This document shows positions 11,434-21,323 of a DNA stretch of 64,000 nt, one piece after another (positions within the stretch are counted from its first letter, which is position 1; the number at the start of each line of letters is the position of its first letter). Where the stretch lies: NCBI GenBank assembly GCA_016715195.1, contig JADKBB010000013.1, positions 1 through 64,000 on the forward strand, read 5' to 3'. The position numbers and the translations under genes are program-made. The stretch comes from Candidatus Villigracilis proximus. GTDB lineage: Bacteria; Chloroflexota; Anaerolineae; Anaerolineales; Villigracilaceae. Under the pieces are notes generated by a model. That model saw nothing but the letters and a program-made list of their open reading frames with translations. It did no database searches and was not told where the DNA came from.

Positions 11434-12375
11434 TTATGAGTCCAATTTCAACTCGGCCAGCGCGCGCGCGCCAAGTAATCCTGAATCATCTCCCAATTCC
11501 GCTCTCGTGATTACCAACCCTTCCAAATAACGCGGATGAATAACACGTTCCTTTAAACTTTCATTGAAAGTATCAAATAACAACGGCCCGCTTTGCGAAA
11601 CGCCGCCGCCAAAAATAACAATGGATGGATCGAACACATGCAGGAAATTTGCCACGCCAATCCCCAAATATTTTCCCGCAACCTGATACGCTTCAATGGA
11701 TAACGCATCACCTTGTTTCGCCGCTTCAGATATATCGTGCGCCGAATTCTTCTTTTCTGGATTAAGAACCGATTCACGCCCCGCCCGAAGCTGCTCAGCC
11801 ACGAAACGCTCGATCCCAGTCCCTGAGGAGTACGACTCGAGATGTCCGTATTGACCACACCCGCAAAGCGGACCATTCTCCGCCTGTATAGTGGTGTGAC
11901 CAAGTTCAGCGGCCAGGCCATGATATCCCTGTAAGAGACGGTCTTTGATGATTACACCGCCTCCCACGCCAGTACTTACAGTTAGATACAAAACATCATG
12001 ATGTCCGCGTCCCGCGCCAAATTTCCACTCGGCAAGCCCGGCCAGATTGGCATCGTTATCCAAAAAGGCGGGAACACCAAAATGTCCGGTTAATTTTGCA
12101 GTAATCGGAAAATCACGCCATTCTTTGATGTTTGGAGTGAGCATAATAATGCCCGAATGTGGATCAACCGGCCCCGGAATGGAAACTCCGATCGCATCCA
12201 CTTTGCCTGCCTTCGGCCAAATATCTTCGATTAATTTGACCAAACGGCCGAACGTGTCCGGTTCACTTGCCTTGGTTTTGACACGTTTATGAGCAATGGC
12301 CTCACGCTGGTCCTGAGTATAAGCGGCGGCCCGTAGTTGCGTTCCGCCTATGTCAATTGAAACGATTGTACGCAT
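11434..12375 (-). CDS. ROK-family sugar kinase (glucokinase-like)
   Basis: A 313-residue ROK kinase predicted to phosphorylate glucose or another hexose with ATP. It shows the N-terminal phosphate-binding DIGGTQLRAA, the FLDNDANLAGLAEWKFGAG catalytic Asp segment, STGVGGGVI, and the ROK zinc motif CGCGQYGHLES with the preceding ELGHTT. The ATG at 12375 is chosen because a TATAAT lies exactly 7 bases upstream; the longer in-frame start would lie upstream of that promoter. The lack of an N-terminal helix-turn-helix makes it a kinase and not a ROK repressor. It is divergent from the YvcK-like gene. Confidence 0.9.
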   Translation of the reverse strand: MRTIVSIDIGGTQLRAAAYTQDQREAIAHKRVKTKASEPDTFGRLVKLIEDIWPKAGKVDAIGVSIPGPVDPHSGIIMLTPNIKEWRDFPITAKLTGHFGVPAFLDNDANLAGLAEWKFGAGRGHHDVLYLTVSTGVGGGVIIKDRLLQGYHGLAAELGHTTIQAENGPLCGCGQYGHLESYSSGTGIERFVAEQLRAGRESVLNPEKKNSAHDISEAAKQGDALSIEAYQVAGKYLGIGVANFLHVFDPSIVIFGGGVSQSGPLLFDTFNESLKERVIHPRYLEGLVITRAELGDDSGLLGARALAELKLDS

Positions 12376-12382
12376 GAGCACA

Positions 12383-12388
12383 ATTATA
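12383..12388 (-). promoter_or_regulatory. Consensus -10 box placing the start at the kinase ATG
   Basis: Read on the minus strand, TATAAT spans 12388-12383 and the kinase ATG begins at 12375, leaving 7 bases. Transcription would begin at or next to the A of the start codon, so the mRNA would be leaderless. The -35 region is weak. Confidence 0.6.
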
Positions 12389-12477
12389 CCGTATGCCATT
12401 TCCACATTCTGCGCCAAAGACCATCCTCTCGAAACCGAGCGACATAAGCATTTTCAAGCATGGAATGGAAATTTTAT

Positions 12478-12506
12478 TTGACTCATCCTCTCAACCCTGC
12501 TATCAT
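12478..12506 (+). promoter_or_regulatory. Sigma-70-like promoter of the YvcK-like gene
   Basis: TTGACT (12478-12483), a 17-base spacer and TATCAT (12501-12506). The ATG at 12514 begins 8 bases after the -10 box ends, again predicting a leaderless transcript. Confidence 0.75.
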
Positions 12507-12513
12507 CTTTTTT

Positions 12514-13848
12514 ATGCAGAGTAATTTTCTTATGCGTATCTGGCAAACCCTGCGCGATATCCCACGCTGGTTTCGTCCGGGCTTGGGGATCAGGCGCTGG
12601 TTTTTCTTCGTGATGTTCGGCGTTACATTATTGGGGCTTGGCTTTGCCGTTATCCTTATTGACTTATACCGTACAGATTCGTCCAACCCTGTTTTGCTTG
12701 TCCTCCTTTCGTATGCATCTTTAAGGTTTATCCCTCGCGTCTGGCGCGCCCTCCTCTTTGGCGGATTAGGTATTGGCATCATCATCTATGGTATCTTGCA
12801 GCTAAACCGTTCATTGCTTAAACCATTTATCCGCCCCGGCTCCGATGTGTTTGATCAGCTTGCAGAGTTCCGCCGCCGTGAGCGTGGACCTCGCATCGTT
12901 GCCATCGGCGGCGGGCATGGACTCTCCACCCTGCTACGCGGATTAAAAACGCATACCGGCAATCTCACAGCAGTGGTCACCGTTGCCGATGACGGCGGCT
13001 CATCGGGACGATTGCGTGAAAGTTTCGGCATTCTTCCTCCGGGGGATATTCGCAATTGTCTTGCGGCTTTATCCAATGACGAAGCCATGCTCACTCAACT
13101 CTTTCAATATCGCTTTAGCGGCTCTCCCGACCTTGACGGTCATTCATTCGGAAATTTATTCATCACTGCCTTGGCAGATATCACCGGAAGTTTTGAAGCA
13201 GCAGTTGTCGAATCGGGTCGCGTACTTTCTGTGAACGGACGTGTACTGCCTTCCACATTGCATGATGTTAAGTTGGTTGCCAGTATGGAATTACCGCACT
13301 CAAATAATGAAGTCCGCGTGGAAGGGGAGAGCAAGATTCCCGAAATGGCCGGGCGTGTCCGCCGCGTCTGGCTTGAACCGGATAATGCATCCGCATTTCC
13401 ACCAGTGATAAAAGCCATCTTAAATGCAGATGTGATCGTGGTCGGGCCGGGAAGTTTGTACACAAGTCTGTTACCTAATTTGCTTGTGAATGATCTGCTT
13501 GCTGCCATGCACGCCAGCCGTGCCATTAAAATCTATGTTTGTAATATTGCCACCCAATCAGGCGAAACAGACGCATTTACCTGTTACGATCACGTCCGTG
13601 CTTTGGAAGGCCACGTAGGTGAAGACCTGTTTGATGTTATTTTGTGCAACGATAATTACGAAGGCGTTATAGACAAGGCGTCTACCTGGGTACGCGCGGA
13701 TGAAAAAACTCTATCAGACTCGCGTTCATACTGTACAGACCTTGTAGATGATGGACATCCCTGGCGGCACGACTCACAAAAACTGGCCCAGGTTATTTTG
13801 GATATATTTTTTGAACGAACAGGCCCTTTAGGCGATCGAACGATCTAA
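12514..13848 (+). CDS. yvcK: YvcK/CofD-like protein with N-terminal membrane anchor
   Basis: A 444-residue protein of the gluconeogenesis-factor family, which in Bacillus links central carbon metabolism to cell-wall synthesis and binds UDP-sugars. The first 110 residues carry about three hydrophobic segments (FFFVMFGVTLLGLGFAVILI, VLLVLLSYASL, GGLGIGIIIYGIL). The Rossmann-like domain follows: VAIGGGHGLSTLLRGLK, TVADDGGSSGRLRE, PPGDIRNCLAAL, VVGPGSLYTSLLPNLLV and NIATQSGETD. Starts upstream of 12514 are excluded by the promoter; ATG 12532 is an alternative. The membrane extension is typical of the longer, non-Bacillus members. The enzymatic activity of this family is not firmly known. Confidence 0.88.
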   Translation: MQSNFLMRIWQTLRDIPRWFRPGLGIRRWFFFVMFGVTLLGLGFAVILIDLYRTDSSNPVLLVLLSYASLRFIPRVWRALLFGGLGIGIIIYGILQLNRSLLKPFIRPGSDVFDQLAEFRRRERGPRIVAIGGGHGLSTLLRGLKTHTGNLTAVVTVADDGGSSGRLRESFGILPPGDIRNCLAALSNDEAMLTQLFQYRFSGSPDLDGHSFGNLFITALADITGSFEAAVVESGRVLSVNGRVLPSTLHDVKLVASMELPHSNNEVRVEGESKIPEMAGRVRRVWLEPDNASAFPPVIKAILNADVIVVGPGSLYTSLLPNLLVNDLLAAMHASRAIKIYVCNIATQSGETDAFTCYDHVRALEGHVGEDLFDVILCNDNYEGVIDKASTWVRADEKTLSDSRSYCTDLVDDGHPWRHDSQKLAQVILDIFFERTGPLGDRTI

Positions 13849-14065
13849 AGAATACAAATTGATAAAGTCTGAAAAACATGAGCAAAATGGTTTTTTATCA
13901 GCGTTTTCAGCGTTTATCTGCGTCCCATTTTAAAACTGTCGGGCCACTAGATGTTCTCAAAGCATAATTTTATTGCTCGGCATATTCAATTGGATCTTTT
14001 CTGTCAGTACAAAAATAAAAATCTCTCCCCAGAATTTCCGATTTAATTTTCTTGAAAAATCCCTC
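13849..14065. other. Non-coding gap with one dispersed-repeat copy
   Basis: No ORF of note. Bases 13914-13950, read on the minus strand, give CTAGTGGCCCGACAGTTTTA and AAATGGGACGCAGATAAA. The same core occurs twice near 59.4-59.7 kb. A short AT-rich stretch follows up to the LacI promoter. Confidence 0.6.
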
Positions 14066-14122
14066 TTGACTACAGCTAACATTTTTGATATTATGTTATC
14101 GATAACATGTTATCGATAACAT
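14066..14122 (+). promoter_or_regulatory. Promoter with two tandem overlapping LacI-type operators
   Basis: TTGACT (14066-14071), 17 bases and TATTAT (14089-14094) form a strong promoter. Two copies of the perfect palindrome ATGTTATCGATAACAT (14093-14108 and 14107-14122) overlap the -10 box and the start site and share two bases. A central CG flanked by AT-rich half-sites is typical for LacI/GalR regulators, so the downstream regulator probably represses itself here. I did not find further copies upstream of the transporter genes. Confidence 0.85.
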
Positions 14123-14146
14123 AATATTTTTATTTAGGATAATCAG

Positions 14147-15190
14147 TTGATTCAGCCAGACAGAAGGAAACGTATCACTATAAAAGATGTGGCGCAGGCT
14201 GCGGGAGTATCAACGCAGACAGTTTCACGCGTGATGAATAAAGTTTCTTACGTTTCCGAGGGGACTCGCCTGCGGGTGGAGACGGTGGTGGAGAATTTAG
14301 GTTATCGTCCAAGCGCCCTTGCGCGTAGTCTTATACAGCAGCGCAGTTATACTTTAGGTGTAGTTACCTTTGGTTTGAAGTATATTGGGCCATCTCGCAC
14401 TTTGAATGGTGTAGCTGATAAGGCAGATGAACTTGGGTATATGCTTTTGATGAAGGAATTGGACAATTTCAATTCAAACAGAATTGATGATGTCATTGAT
14501 TCGTTGCTTGCTCGACAGGTAGATGGGATATTGTGGGTGGCGCCGGAAATTGGCGACAATCACAGTTGGGTTGAGGAACGTATGGAAAAAACCCCCGTCC
14601 CCGTATTGTTTCTTGCCATGCGGCCACGTGACGGTATTCCCAGTGTTGCAACAGATAATTTTAAGGGGGCAGTGATGGCAATTCAACATTTATTGGATTG
14701 CGGACGAAAAAAAATTGGCCATATCTCAGGTCCGTTAAATTGGTGGGAGGCAGACGAGCGTAAACGCGGCTGGCGAGAGACACTTCAATCAGCAGGTTTT
14801 GATGCTTCAGAGCAGCACTGCACTGAGGGGAATTGGTCATCTGCCAGTGGAGAGCAGGCGTTTATTCAGTTGCTAGAGTTATTTCCAGACATGGATGCGG
14901 TTTTTGTTGCCAATGACCAGATGTCCCTGAGTGTGTTGCGTGAAGCTTCCCGTCGAGGAATCTGTGTGCCTGAGCAATTAGCAGTCATTGGCTTTGACAA
15001 TATCCCAGAGTCGGCTTATTTCCATCCCTCCTTAACAACAATTTCACAGGATCTTCAGTTGCTGGGTGAGCAGGCAGTACAAAACATTGTGGAGATGATC
15101 CAGGCTCGACAGGGAAGTCAATCTGTTGTTCCACAAGCAGTATTTATACAGCCGTCTCTTGTAGTTCGTGAAAGTTCAAGGCTGGCTTAA
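14147..15190 (+). CDS. LacI-family transcriptional regulator of the sugar locus
   Basis: A 347-residue repressor. The N-terminal helix-turn-helix is textbook (ITIKDVAQAAGVSTQTVSRV, hinge YRPSALARSL), followed by a periplasmic-binding-like effector domain (VATDNFKGAVMAIQHLLDCG, IGHISGP, VFVANDQMSLSVLREASRRG, VIGFDNIPESAYFHPSLTTI). The start is the TTG at 14147 with AGGA 8 bases upstream. No ATG precedes the HTH. Position directly before the ChvE/arabinose genes suggests a sugar or sugar-phosphate inducer, possibly L-arabinose. Confidence 0.92.
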   Translation: MIQPDRRKRITIKDVAQAAGVSTQTVSRVMNKVSYVSEGTRLRVETVVENLGYRPSALARSLIQQRSYTLGVVTFGLKYIGPSRTLNGVADKADELGYMLLMKELDNFNSNRIDDVIDSLLARQVDGILWVAPEIGDNHSWVEERMEKTPVPVLFLAMRPRDGIPSVATDNFKGAVMAIQHLLDCGRKKIGHISGPLNWWEADERKRGWRETLQSAGFDASEQHCTEGNWSSASGEQAFIQLLELFPDMDAVFVANDQMSLSVLREASRRGICVPEQLAVIGFDNIPESAYFHPSLTTISQDLQLLGEQAVQNIVEMIQARQGSQSVVPQAVFIQPSLVVRESSRLA

Positions 15191-15410
15191 TTAATGTATC
15201 CATTCTGTGCTATTGCGCATTCTAAAAATGGAAATGGACTTAGAAGGAGGTGAGGCGAAAGGGGAGAAAATTGGTAAACAGGGAGCGTGCTTCGGTAGAT
15301 TGGCGTCTGAAGTGCAAGCTTCCAGGCAGGACGATGTTGCTGGTGTTATTTTGTTTTGCCTAATTGATACGCCAACATAAAATTCTATATTTACTAATCA
15401 AGGAGAAGAA

Positions 15411-16502
15411 ATGTCTAAGAAATTGTTTTACAACCTTCTGGCTGTTTTGATGTTGGCCAGTCTTGTACTTACGGCTTGTGGCGCTCCCGCTGCCACAGAT
15501 GCTCCTGCTGGAGATGCCAAACTGGTCGGCATCTCCATGCCTACCAAGACCTCCACCCGCTGGATCTCTGACGGCGAAAGCATGGTCAAAGTTTTTGAAG
15601 ATATGGGCTATGCAACCGATCTGCAATTTGCTGATGATGACATCCCCAATCAACTCGCTCAGATCGAAAACATGATCACCAAGGGTGCTGATGTTCTCGT
15701 GATCGCAGCCATTGATGGAACAACCCTCTCTGACGTTCTCCAACAAGCCAAGGATGCCGGCGTTCTCGTGATCGCTTATGACCGCCTTATCTCCAAAACA
15801 GCCAATGTTGACTATTACGCCACATTCGATAATTTCGGCGTGGGCGTTATTATGGGAACACAGATCGAAACCGGTCTTGACCTGAAAAATGCTGCTGGCC
15901 CCTTCAATATCGAACTGTTCGGCGGCTCCCCAGACGACACCAATGCTTTCTATTTCTATGATGGCGCCATGTCTGTGTTGCAGCCCTATATTGACAGCGG
16001 CAAACTGGTTGTCCAGAGCGGACAAATGGGCATGGATAAAGTTGGTACATTGCGCTGGGATGGTATCGTTGCCCAGGCTCGTATGGACAATCTTTTGAGC
16101 GCCTATTACACCGATAAACGTGTGGATGCAGTTCTTTCTCCTTATGATGGTCTTAGCATTGGTATTCTCTCCTCCCTGAAAGGTGTTGGTTACGGCACAG
16201 CCGATCAGCCCATGCCTGTTGTAACTGGTCAGGATGCAGAAGTTGCCTCTGTCAAGTCGATCATTGCCGGCGAACAATCCTACACCGTGTTCAAGGACAC
16301 CCGCGAACTTGCCAAGCAGACCGCTGCGATGGTTGATGCGGCTTTGAAAGGCCAGGAAGTTCCGATCAATGACACCAAGACTTATGATAACGGCGTCAAA
16401 ATTGTTCCTTCCTACTTGTTAATTCCTTTCAGCGTTGACATTACCAACTACGAAGAACTCTTGATCGGCAGCGGCTATATCACAGCCGACCAACTTAAGT
16501 AA
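15411..16502 (+). CDS. chvE: ChvE-like multiple-monosaccharide-binding lipoprotein
   Basis: The extracytoplasmic solute-binding component of a sugar ABC importer, 363 residues. The lipobox is LVLTACG (Cys at about 23). The mature part follows the type I sugar-binding fold: [63 protein letters not shown] and [20 protein letters not shown]. These match ChvE-type proteins that bind arabinose, galactose, xylose or glucose. AAGGAGAAG precedes the ATG. The 220 bases before the gene contain no clear operator; a separate promoter is likely. A hairpin follows before the ATPase, which fits the usual higher expression of the binding protein. Confidence 0.92.
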   Translation: MSKKLFYNLLAVLMLASLVLTACGAPAATDAPAGDAKLVGISMPTKTSTRWISDGESMVKVFEDMGYATDLQFADDDIPNQLAQIENMITKGADVLVIAAIDGTTLSDVLQQAKDAGVLVIAYDRLISKTANVDYYATFDNFGVGVIMGTQIETGLDLKNAAGPFNIELFGGSPDDTNAFYFYDGAMSVLQPYIDSGKLVVQSGQMGMDKVGTLRWDGIVAQARMDNLLSAYYTDKRVDAVLSPYDGLSIGILSSLKGVGYGTADQPMPVVTGQDAEVASVKSIIAGEQSYTVFKDTRELAKQTAAMVDAALKGQEVPINDTKTYDNGVKIVPSYLLIPFSVDITNYEELLIGSGYITADQLK

Positions 16503-16517
16503 TTAGTATTTACGTCT

Positions 16518-16549
16518 GGTGTGTGAGGGCATGATTGCCCTCACACACC
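16518..16549 (+). terminator. Intra-operon attenuating terminator
   Basis: Arms GGTGTGTGAGGGC (16518-16530) and GCCCTCACACACC (16537-16549) pair perfectly and are followed by ATCTTATTATTTT. Located between the binding protein and ATPase genes, it probably lowers read-through. Confidence 0.8.
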
Positions 16550-16669
16550 ATCTTATTATTTTCGATTATTTACCATTTAACATTTATTTTGAAACTTGAA
16601 GAATTTGAATTAAAATAGCACTATTAAGTTTGCCATTTATTACCCCATATACAATAAGGACGAGAAAAA

Positions 16670-18205
16670 ATGTCTGATGTCATTTTGGAAATGCGCAACA
16701 TAACAAAGACTTTTCCAGGCGTGAAAGCGCTTGATAATGTAAGTTTTAGTGTGCGGCAGGGAGAGATTCATGCGCTGGTGGGCGAAAACGGCGCGGGAAA
16801 ATCGACCCTGATGAAAGTTTTAAGCGGGGTGTATCCACATGGCTCATACAGCGGGGATATTTATTTTCAAGGCCAGGAATGCCGGTTTCGGGATATCACC
16901 GAATCTGAAGAAGTTGGGCTTGTCATTATTCATCAAGAACTTGCACTTATCCCATTTCTTTCCATTGCTGAAAACCTGTTTCTCGGCAATGAGCGCGCCA
17001 AAAACGGCATCATTGATTGGAATGAGTCCATCTCAAAGACCAAGGAGTTGTTGGATCGAGTTGGGTTGCATGAGTCGCCGAATACATTAATTACGAGTAT
17101 GGGTGTCGGCAAACAGCAGTTGGTTGAAATTGCCAAGGCGTTGGCTAAAAAGGTCAAGCTTCTTATTTTAGATGAGCCGACAGCCTCACTGAATGAAAGT
17201 GATAGCGAGAAACTACTTCAATTGTTGCTGCAATTTAAGGAACATGGGATTTCATCCATCTTAATTTCACATAAATTAAGTGAAGTTTCCAAGGTGGCAG
17301 ATTCGATTACGATACTTCGCGATGGTGCCACAATCGAAACTTTGGATTGTCAGAAAGATAATATTACAGAAGACCGTATCATTCGCGGCATGGTAGGGCG
17401 TGATTTGACCCACCGTTTTCCTCCGCGTGATACAAAAATTGGGGAAACTATCTTTGAGGTGCGTGATTGGAACGTATATCATCCTCTTCATGAAGACCGT
17501 AAGGTTAGTACCAACGTAAATATCTCTGTTCGTAAAGGTGAAGTTGTTGGGATCGCGGGGTTAATGGGTGCGGGAAGAACTGAACTGGCGATGAGTATTT
17601 TTGGACACGCTTATGGTACGCGTATTAGCGGAACAGCTTATAAGCATGGAGAGGAAGTTGACATTAGCACCATTGATAAAGCCATTGCCAATGGCATCGC
17701 CTATGCAACTGAAGACCGTAAAGCATATGGTCTGATCCTGATCGAAGAAATTAAAAACAATATTACCCTGACAAATTTAAAGGAAATTTCAGATGGCGGT
17801 ATCGTAAATGAGCCAAAGGAAATGACCGTCACCAGTGAGTATCGTGATAAGTTAAATATTAAATGCTCCAGCATTTTACAGCTGGCGGTAAATCTTTCCG
17901 GTGGTAATCAACAAAAAGTTGTGCTTAGTAAATGGCTGTTTGCAGGCCCTGAGATTTTGATATTGGATGAGCCTACACGCGGCATTGACGTTGGTGCGAA
18001 GTATGAGATTTACACCATTATTAATCGTCTGGCCAGTGAAGGGAAGGGCATCATTTTGATTTCGTCAGAATTGCCGGAAATTTTGGGGGTTTGTGATCGT
18101 ATTTACATCATGCGTGAAGGCAGGATTGTAGGTGAACTTCCGGCGAGTGAGGCATCTCAGGAAATAGTAATGAAATATATTATGACACAACAAGAGGTAG
18201 TGTAA
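16670..18205 (+). CDS. mmsA: Sugar ABC transporter, tandem ATPase subunit (MmsA/GguA type)
   Basis: Energises monosaccharide import; 511 residues with two fused ATPase halves. The first half carries GENGAGKST (Walker A), [16 protein letters not shown] (signature) and [13 protein letters not shown] (Walker B). The second half has the degenerate [10 protein letters not shown] loop, [15 protein letters not shown] and [15 protein letters not shown], as usual for XylG/RbsA/GguA relatives. [11 protein letters not shown] is another family landmark. The downstream permease starts 2 bases after its stop. Confidence 0.95.
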   Translation: MSDVILEMRNITKTFPGVKALDNVSFSVRQGEIHALVGENGAGKSTLMKVLSGVYPHGSYSGDIYFQGQECRFRDITESEEVGLVIIHQELALIPFLSIAENLFLGNERAKNGIIDWNESISKTKELLDRVGLHESPNTLITSMGVGKQQLVEIAKALAKKVKLLILDEPTASLNESDSEKLLQLLLQFKEHGISSILISHKLSEVSKVADSITILRDGATIETLDCQKDNITEDRIIRGMVGRDLTHRFPPRDTKIGETIFEVRDWNVYHPLHEDRKVSTNVNISVRKGEVVGIAGLMGAGRTELAMSIFGHAYGTRISGTAYKHGEEVDISTIDKAIANGIAYATEDRKAYGLILIEEIKNNITLTNLKEISDGGIVNEPKEMTVTSEYRDKLNIKCSSILQLAVNLSGGNQQKVVLSKWLFAGPEILILDEPTRGIDVGAKYEIYTIINRLASEGKGIILISSELPEILGVCDRIYIMREGRIVGELPASEASQEIVMKYIMTQQEVV

Positions 18206-18207
18206 AT

Positions 18208-19371
18208 ATGAAGACTCTGACAACTCTTTTCAAAAGCAATGTCCGTGAATATGGCATGTTGATCGCGCTTATCGTGATCATGATATTTTTTCAATATCAA
18301 ACAGATGGCATTCTGATGAAGCCGGTGAACATTACAAATCTTGTCCTGCAGAATAGCTATATTATTATTATGGCACTGGGAATGTTGTTGATCATTGTCG
18401 CAGGCTGGATCGACCTTTCTGTTGGCTCGGTCGCCGCTTTTGTTGGCGCAATCGCCGCCGTTTTGATGGTCAAGTATGATTTCAATTGGGGCGTGACCAT
18501 TGTAATTTCCTTGTTGGTCGGTGCGCTGATCGGAGCATTTCAGGGATATTGGGTGGCGTATGTAAAAATTCCCGCCTTCATTGTTACCCTGGCGGGCATG
18601 TTGATCTTTCGTGGTCTAACGCTGGTTATGCTTCAAGGGGAGGCAGTTGGACCTTTTCCGACCCAGTTTCAGAAATTAAGCTCCGGGTTTATCCCCGATT
18701 TTTTTAACTATGAAGGCTTTCACGTTACCACCATCCTGATCGGGGTATTACTTTCGGTTTTATTAATAGTCATTGATATACGGGCAAGAAAAAATCAACA
18801 AAAATATGGATTTGAAGTAACGCCTCTTTACTTTTTTGCCGTAAAAAATATTTTCATTACTTTGGCGGTTATGGGGCTGTGTTATTTGATGGCCTCCTAT
18901 AAGGGTCTTCCCACTGTATTGGTTATCCTTTTTCTGCTCATTACATTTTATGCCTTTATCACCAGTCAGACAGTCCTTGGCCGCCGTATTTATGCAATGG
19001 GTGGTAATGAAAAGGCTGCCAGACTCTCCGGTGTGAATACGCCGCGTTTGTTATTTTATACATTTGTTAACATGGGCGTTCTGGCCGCTTTGGCTGGAAT
19101 GATCGTTACGGCTCGTTTGAATACGGCCACGCCAAAAGCAGGTGTTGGCTTTGAGTTGGATGTGATCGCGGCCTGCTTTATCGGAGGCGCATCGGCTACA
19201 GGCGGTATTGGTAAAGTGATCGGAGCGGTCGTCGGCGCGTTTCTCATCGGTGTGATGAACAACGGAATGTCACTTCTCGGCATCGGTATTGACTGGCAAC
19301 AGGCGATCAAAGGTTTTGTGTTATTGCTCGCGGTTTTCTTTGATGTATATAACAAAAACAAGAATGTGTAA
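18208..19371 (+). CDS. mmsB: Sugar ABC transporter permease (MmsB/GguB type)
   Basis: A 387-residue inner-membrane permease with about ten hydrophobic segments. Family marks include ILVAGWIDLSVGSVAAFVGA-like IIVAGWIDLSVGSVAAFVGA near residue 65, YWVAYVKIPAFIVTLAGMLI, GRRIYAMGGNEKAARLSGV and FIGGASATGGIGKVIGA. It pairs with the ATPase and ChvE-like protein. Tight spacing to the ATPase indicates translational coupling. The 227 bases after it hold no gene. Confidence 0.95.
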   Translation: MKTLTTLFKSNVREYGMLIALIVIMIFFQYQTDGILMKPVNITNLVLQNSYIIIMALGMLLIIVAGWIDLSVGSVAAFVGAIAAVLMVKYDFNWGVTIVISLLVGALIGAFQGYWVAYVKIPAFIVTLAGMLIFRGLTLVMLQGEAVGPFPTQFQKLSSGFIPDFFNYEGFHVTTILIGVLLSVLLIVIDIRARKNQQKYGFEVTPLYFFAVKNIFITLAVMGLCYLMASYKGLPTVLVILFLLITFYAFITSQTVLGRRIYAMGGNEKAARLSGVNTPRLLFYTFVNMGVLAALAGMIVTARLNTATPKAGVGFELDVIAACFIGGASATGGIGKVIGAVVGAFLIGVMNNGMSLLGIGIDWQQAIKGFVLLLAVFFDVYNKNKNV

Positions 19372-19598
19372 TTATTTCAGGTATATCAAGTGTGTTACGC
19401 CTGAGTCCACTGCGAAAAATATTCAGTAACTTTTCTTAAAATTTGAAACAGAAGAGTGTCGAAATAGTTCTCAAGCGAATTAAGTTTTCGTCTGTATTTT
19501 GTTGGTAGGTGACAGATATCACGCACGCTGTTCTGACTGTCCGCTGGTTCTGGTTTCTATGAAATATCGGACATTCGATCATATTAAGGGATGTTGAC

Positions 19599-20067
19599 AT
19601 GGATGAGATGTTGAGGCAGTTACTTCAGGAAGAACAGGAACTTCAGTTTAAAAATTTCAACGAAACGACAGCATGGAAGATCGGCAGTCAACTTGTTGAA
19701 AAGGCTTTGAATGACGGTCTTACTGTGACCATTGATATCACTCGCGGAGACCATCAACTTTTTCACGCGAGTCTGCCCGGTACATCAGCCGATAATGACG
19801 AATGGATTAAACGAAAAACCCGCCTTGTATATAGATTTGGGCATAGCTCGTTTTATATGGGACAGCTGCTTAAAAGTAAAGGGAAAAAGCATAGAAGACG
19901 CATATTTGCTGTCTGAAAAAGAATATGCCCCGCATGGCGGCTGTTTTCCGGTCATTGTGAAAGGCACAGGGATGGTGGGCACCATCACGGTTTCCGGGCT
20001 TCCGCAGGAAGAAGACCATAAATTGGTAGTTCAAGCCATTAGAGATTTTTTAACTCAGGAGAAATGA
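19599..20067 (+). CDS. UPF0303/heme-degrading-domain family protein, one frameshift
   Basis: A 155-residue protein of the UPF0303 family (HbpS/GlcG-like fold). The N-terminal part reads LLQEEQELQFKNFNETTAWK, IDITRGDHQLFHASLPG and DNDEWIKRKTRLVYRFGHSS. The rest appears in the next frame: GKSIEDAYLLSEKEYAPHGG, FPVIVKGTGMVGTITVSGLP. One extra A in the run 19884-19888 accounts for the break; without it the gene is exactly 156 codons. Members often sit in sugar-catabolic operons, where their role is unclear. Its stop overlaps the approach to the next ATG (1-base gap), which fits cotranscription. Confidence 0.88.
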
Positions 20068-20068
20068 T

Positions 20069-21235
20069 ATGGATTTAAATCCTGTAATATCAATGCTGGG
20101 ACGCAGACTCCGGCTGGCAGTGATCGGCGGAGGGTCGGGGTCATTTATCGGTGCCATGCACAGGCAGGCAGCCCGCCTTGATGACCGTTTTGAAATCGTG
20201 ACAGGTATTTTCTCCTCAAATCTTGAAAAATCAAAAAAAGATGCATTGGAATTAGGACTCGACCCCAATCGTCTTTATGCAAGCGTCAAAGAAATGCTGG
20301 ATGGTGAGGCCGCTCGCAAAGATGGGGCAGATGTGATCGCCATCATGACTCCGAACGACAGTCATTTTGATTACGCCATGTGGGCATTGGAACGCGGATT
20401 TGATGTGATCTGCGACAAACCAATGACCAATACACTTGAAGAAGCCGAAGCCTTACACAAAAAAGTGCAGGAGACTGGCCTGATCTTCTGCCTTACTCAT
20501 AATTACACGGGCTACCCGATGGTGCGTCAGGCGAAAGCAATGGTCGCGGATGGGCAGCTTGGCACGATCAGACTGATTCAGGTGGAATATGTTCAGGGTG
20601 GCAAAGCAGATGAAAGTAAGCCTGATCCGTCTTCATCGTGGCGATTCGATCCGGTTCGCGGCGGTCCATCTCTGGTGATGGGTGATATCGGTTCGCACGC
20701 GCATAATTTAGTCCGCTTTATCACGGGCCTTGAAATTGCAGAAGTTGCCGCTGAGATCGGCAACATTGTTCCTAACCGCGCCGTGCATGATTACGGCGGC
20801 GCGTTGCTGCGCTTTGAGAACGGTGCGCGCGGCAGTTACTGGGTGACGCAAGCTGCGGCAGGCGTGGAGAATTGTTTGCGCATTCGCGTGAGCGGCACGC
20901 AAGGTTCGCTCGAATGGATGCAGGAATTCCCGCAGGCCTTGACTTTCAAGCCGTTGGGCGCGCCATCACAAAATAGAACACCCAACGGACCTGGCACACT
21001 TCCGTTATCAAAACATTCATCTCGCATTGTGGCCGGACATCCCGAAGGATTTCACGAAGGCTTTGCAAATATCTATTCAGATGCAGCAGAAGCGATTGCA
21101 GCAAGAAGGTCGGGGAAGACGCCCAATCCATTGGCGCTTTATTTCCCAAATTCATTCGACGGCTTGATGACTTTGAAGTTTGTTTTTAGCGCCATCGCAT
21201 CCAGTAAAGCCAACGGACAATGGACGAAATGTTGA
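20069..21235 (+). CDS. Gfo/Idh/MocA-family oxidoreductase
   Basis: An NAD(P)-dependent sugar or polyol dehydrogenase, 388 residues. The Rossmann motif is VIGGGSGSFIGAMHRQA; the family KP motif appears as CDKPMTNTLEEAEALH; the catalytic region includes GPSLVMGDIGSHAHNLVRF with the conserved Asp and His. The C-terminal domain is the usual beta-sheet (GGALLRFENGARGSYWVTQ). Position inside the arabinose locus suggests a sugar such as arabinose, galactose or a derivative, but the substrate cannot be read from sequence. Confidence 0.9.
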   Translation: MDLNPVISMLGRRLRLAVIGGGSGSFIGAMHRQAARLDDRFEIVTGIFSSNLEKSKKDALELGLDPNRLYASVKEMLDGEAARKDGADVIAIMTPNDSHFDYAMWALERGFDVICDKPMTNTLEEAEALHKKVQETGLIFCLTHNYTGYPMVRQAKAMVADGQLGTIRLIQVEYVQGGKADESKPDPSSSWRFDPVRGGPSLVMGDIGSHAHNLVRFITGLEIAEVAAEIGNIVPNRAVHDYGGALLRFENGARGSYWVTQAAAGVENCLRIRVSGTQGSLEWMQEFPQALTFKPLGAPSQNRTPNGPGTLPLSKHSSRIVAGHPEGFHEGFANIYSDAAEAIAARRSGKTPNPLALYFPNSFDGLMTLKFVFSAIASSKANGQWTKC

Positions 21236-21239
21236 TGAA

Positions 21240-21303
21240 GACCGACTGTAGACGGTGGACGGTTGTCCGTGGTCTATCGTCCACCGTCTACGGTCCATTG
21301 TCT
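21240..21303. repeat. Palindromic intergenic repeat (GTCTATCGTC family), copy 1
   Basis: Contains GTAGACGGTGGACG and its reverse complement CGTCCACCGTCTAC around GTGGTCTATCG. Related copies lie at 22308 and 24762, each between consecutive genes of the same operon. Confidence 0.65.
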
Positions 21304-21323
21304 GAATTCAAAAGCAGGCAACC

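Noticed and set aside
15254..15361. Short GTG frame behind a strong AAGGAGG before the ChvE gene
   Set aside because: The start codon directly abuts the ribosome box, the product is basic with no recognisable feature, and nothing supports translation.
15360..16277. 305-codon reverse frame
   Set aside because: Antisense shadow of the ChvE-like gene, which has a lipobox, ribosome box and family motifs.
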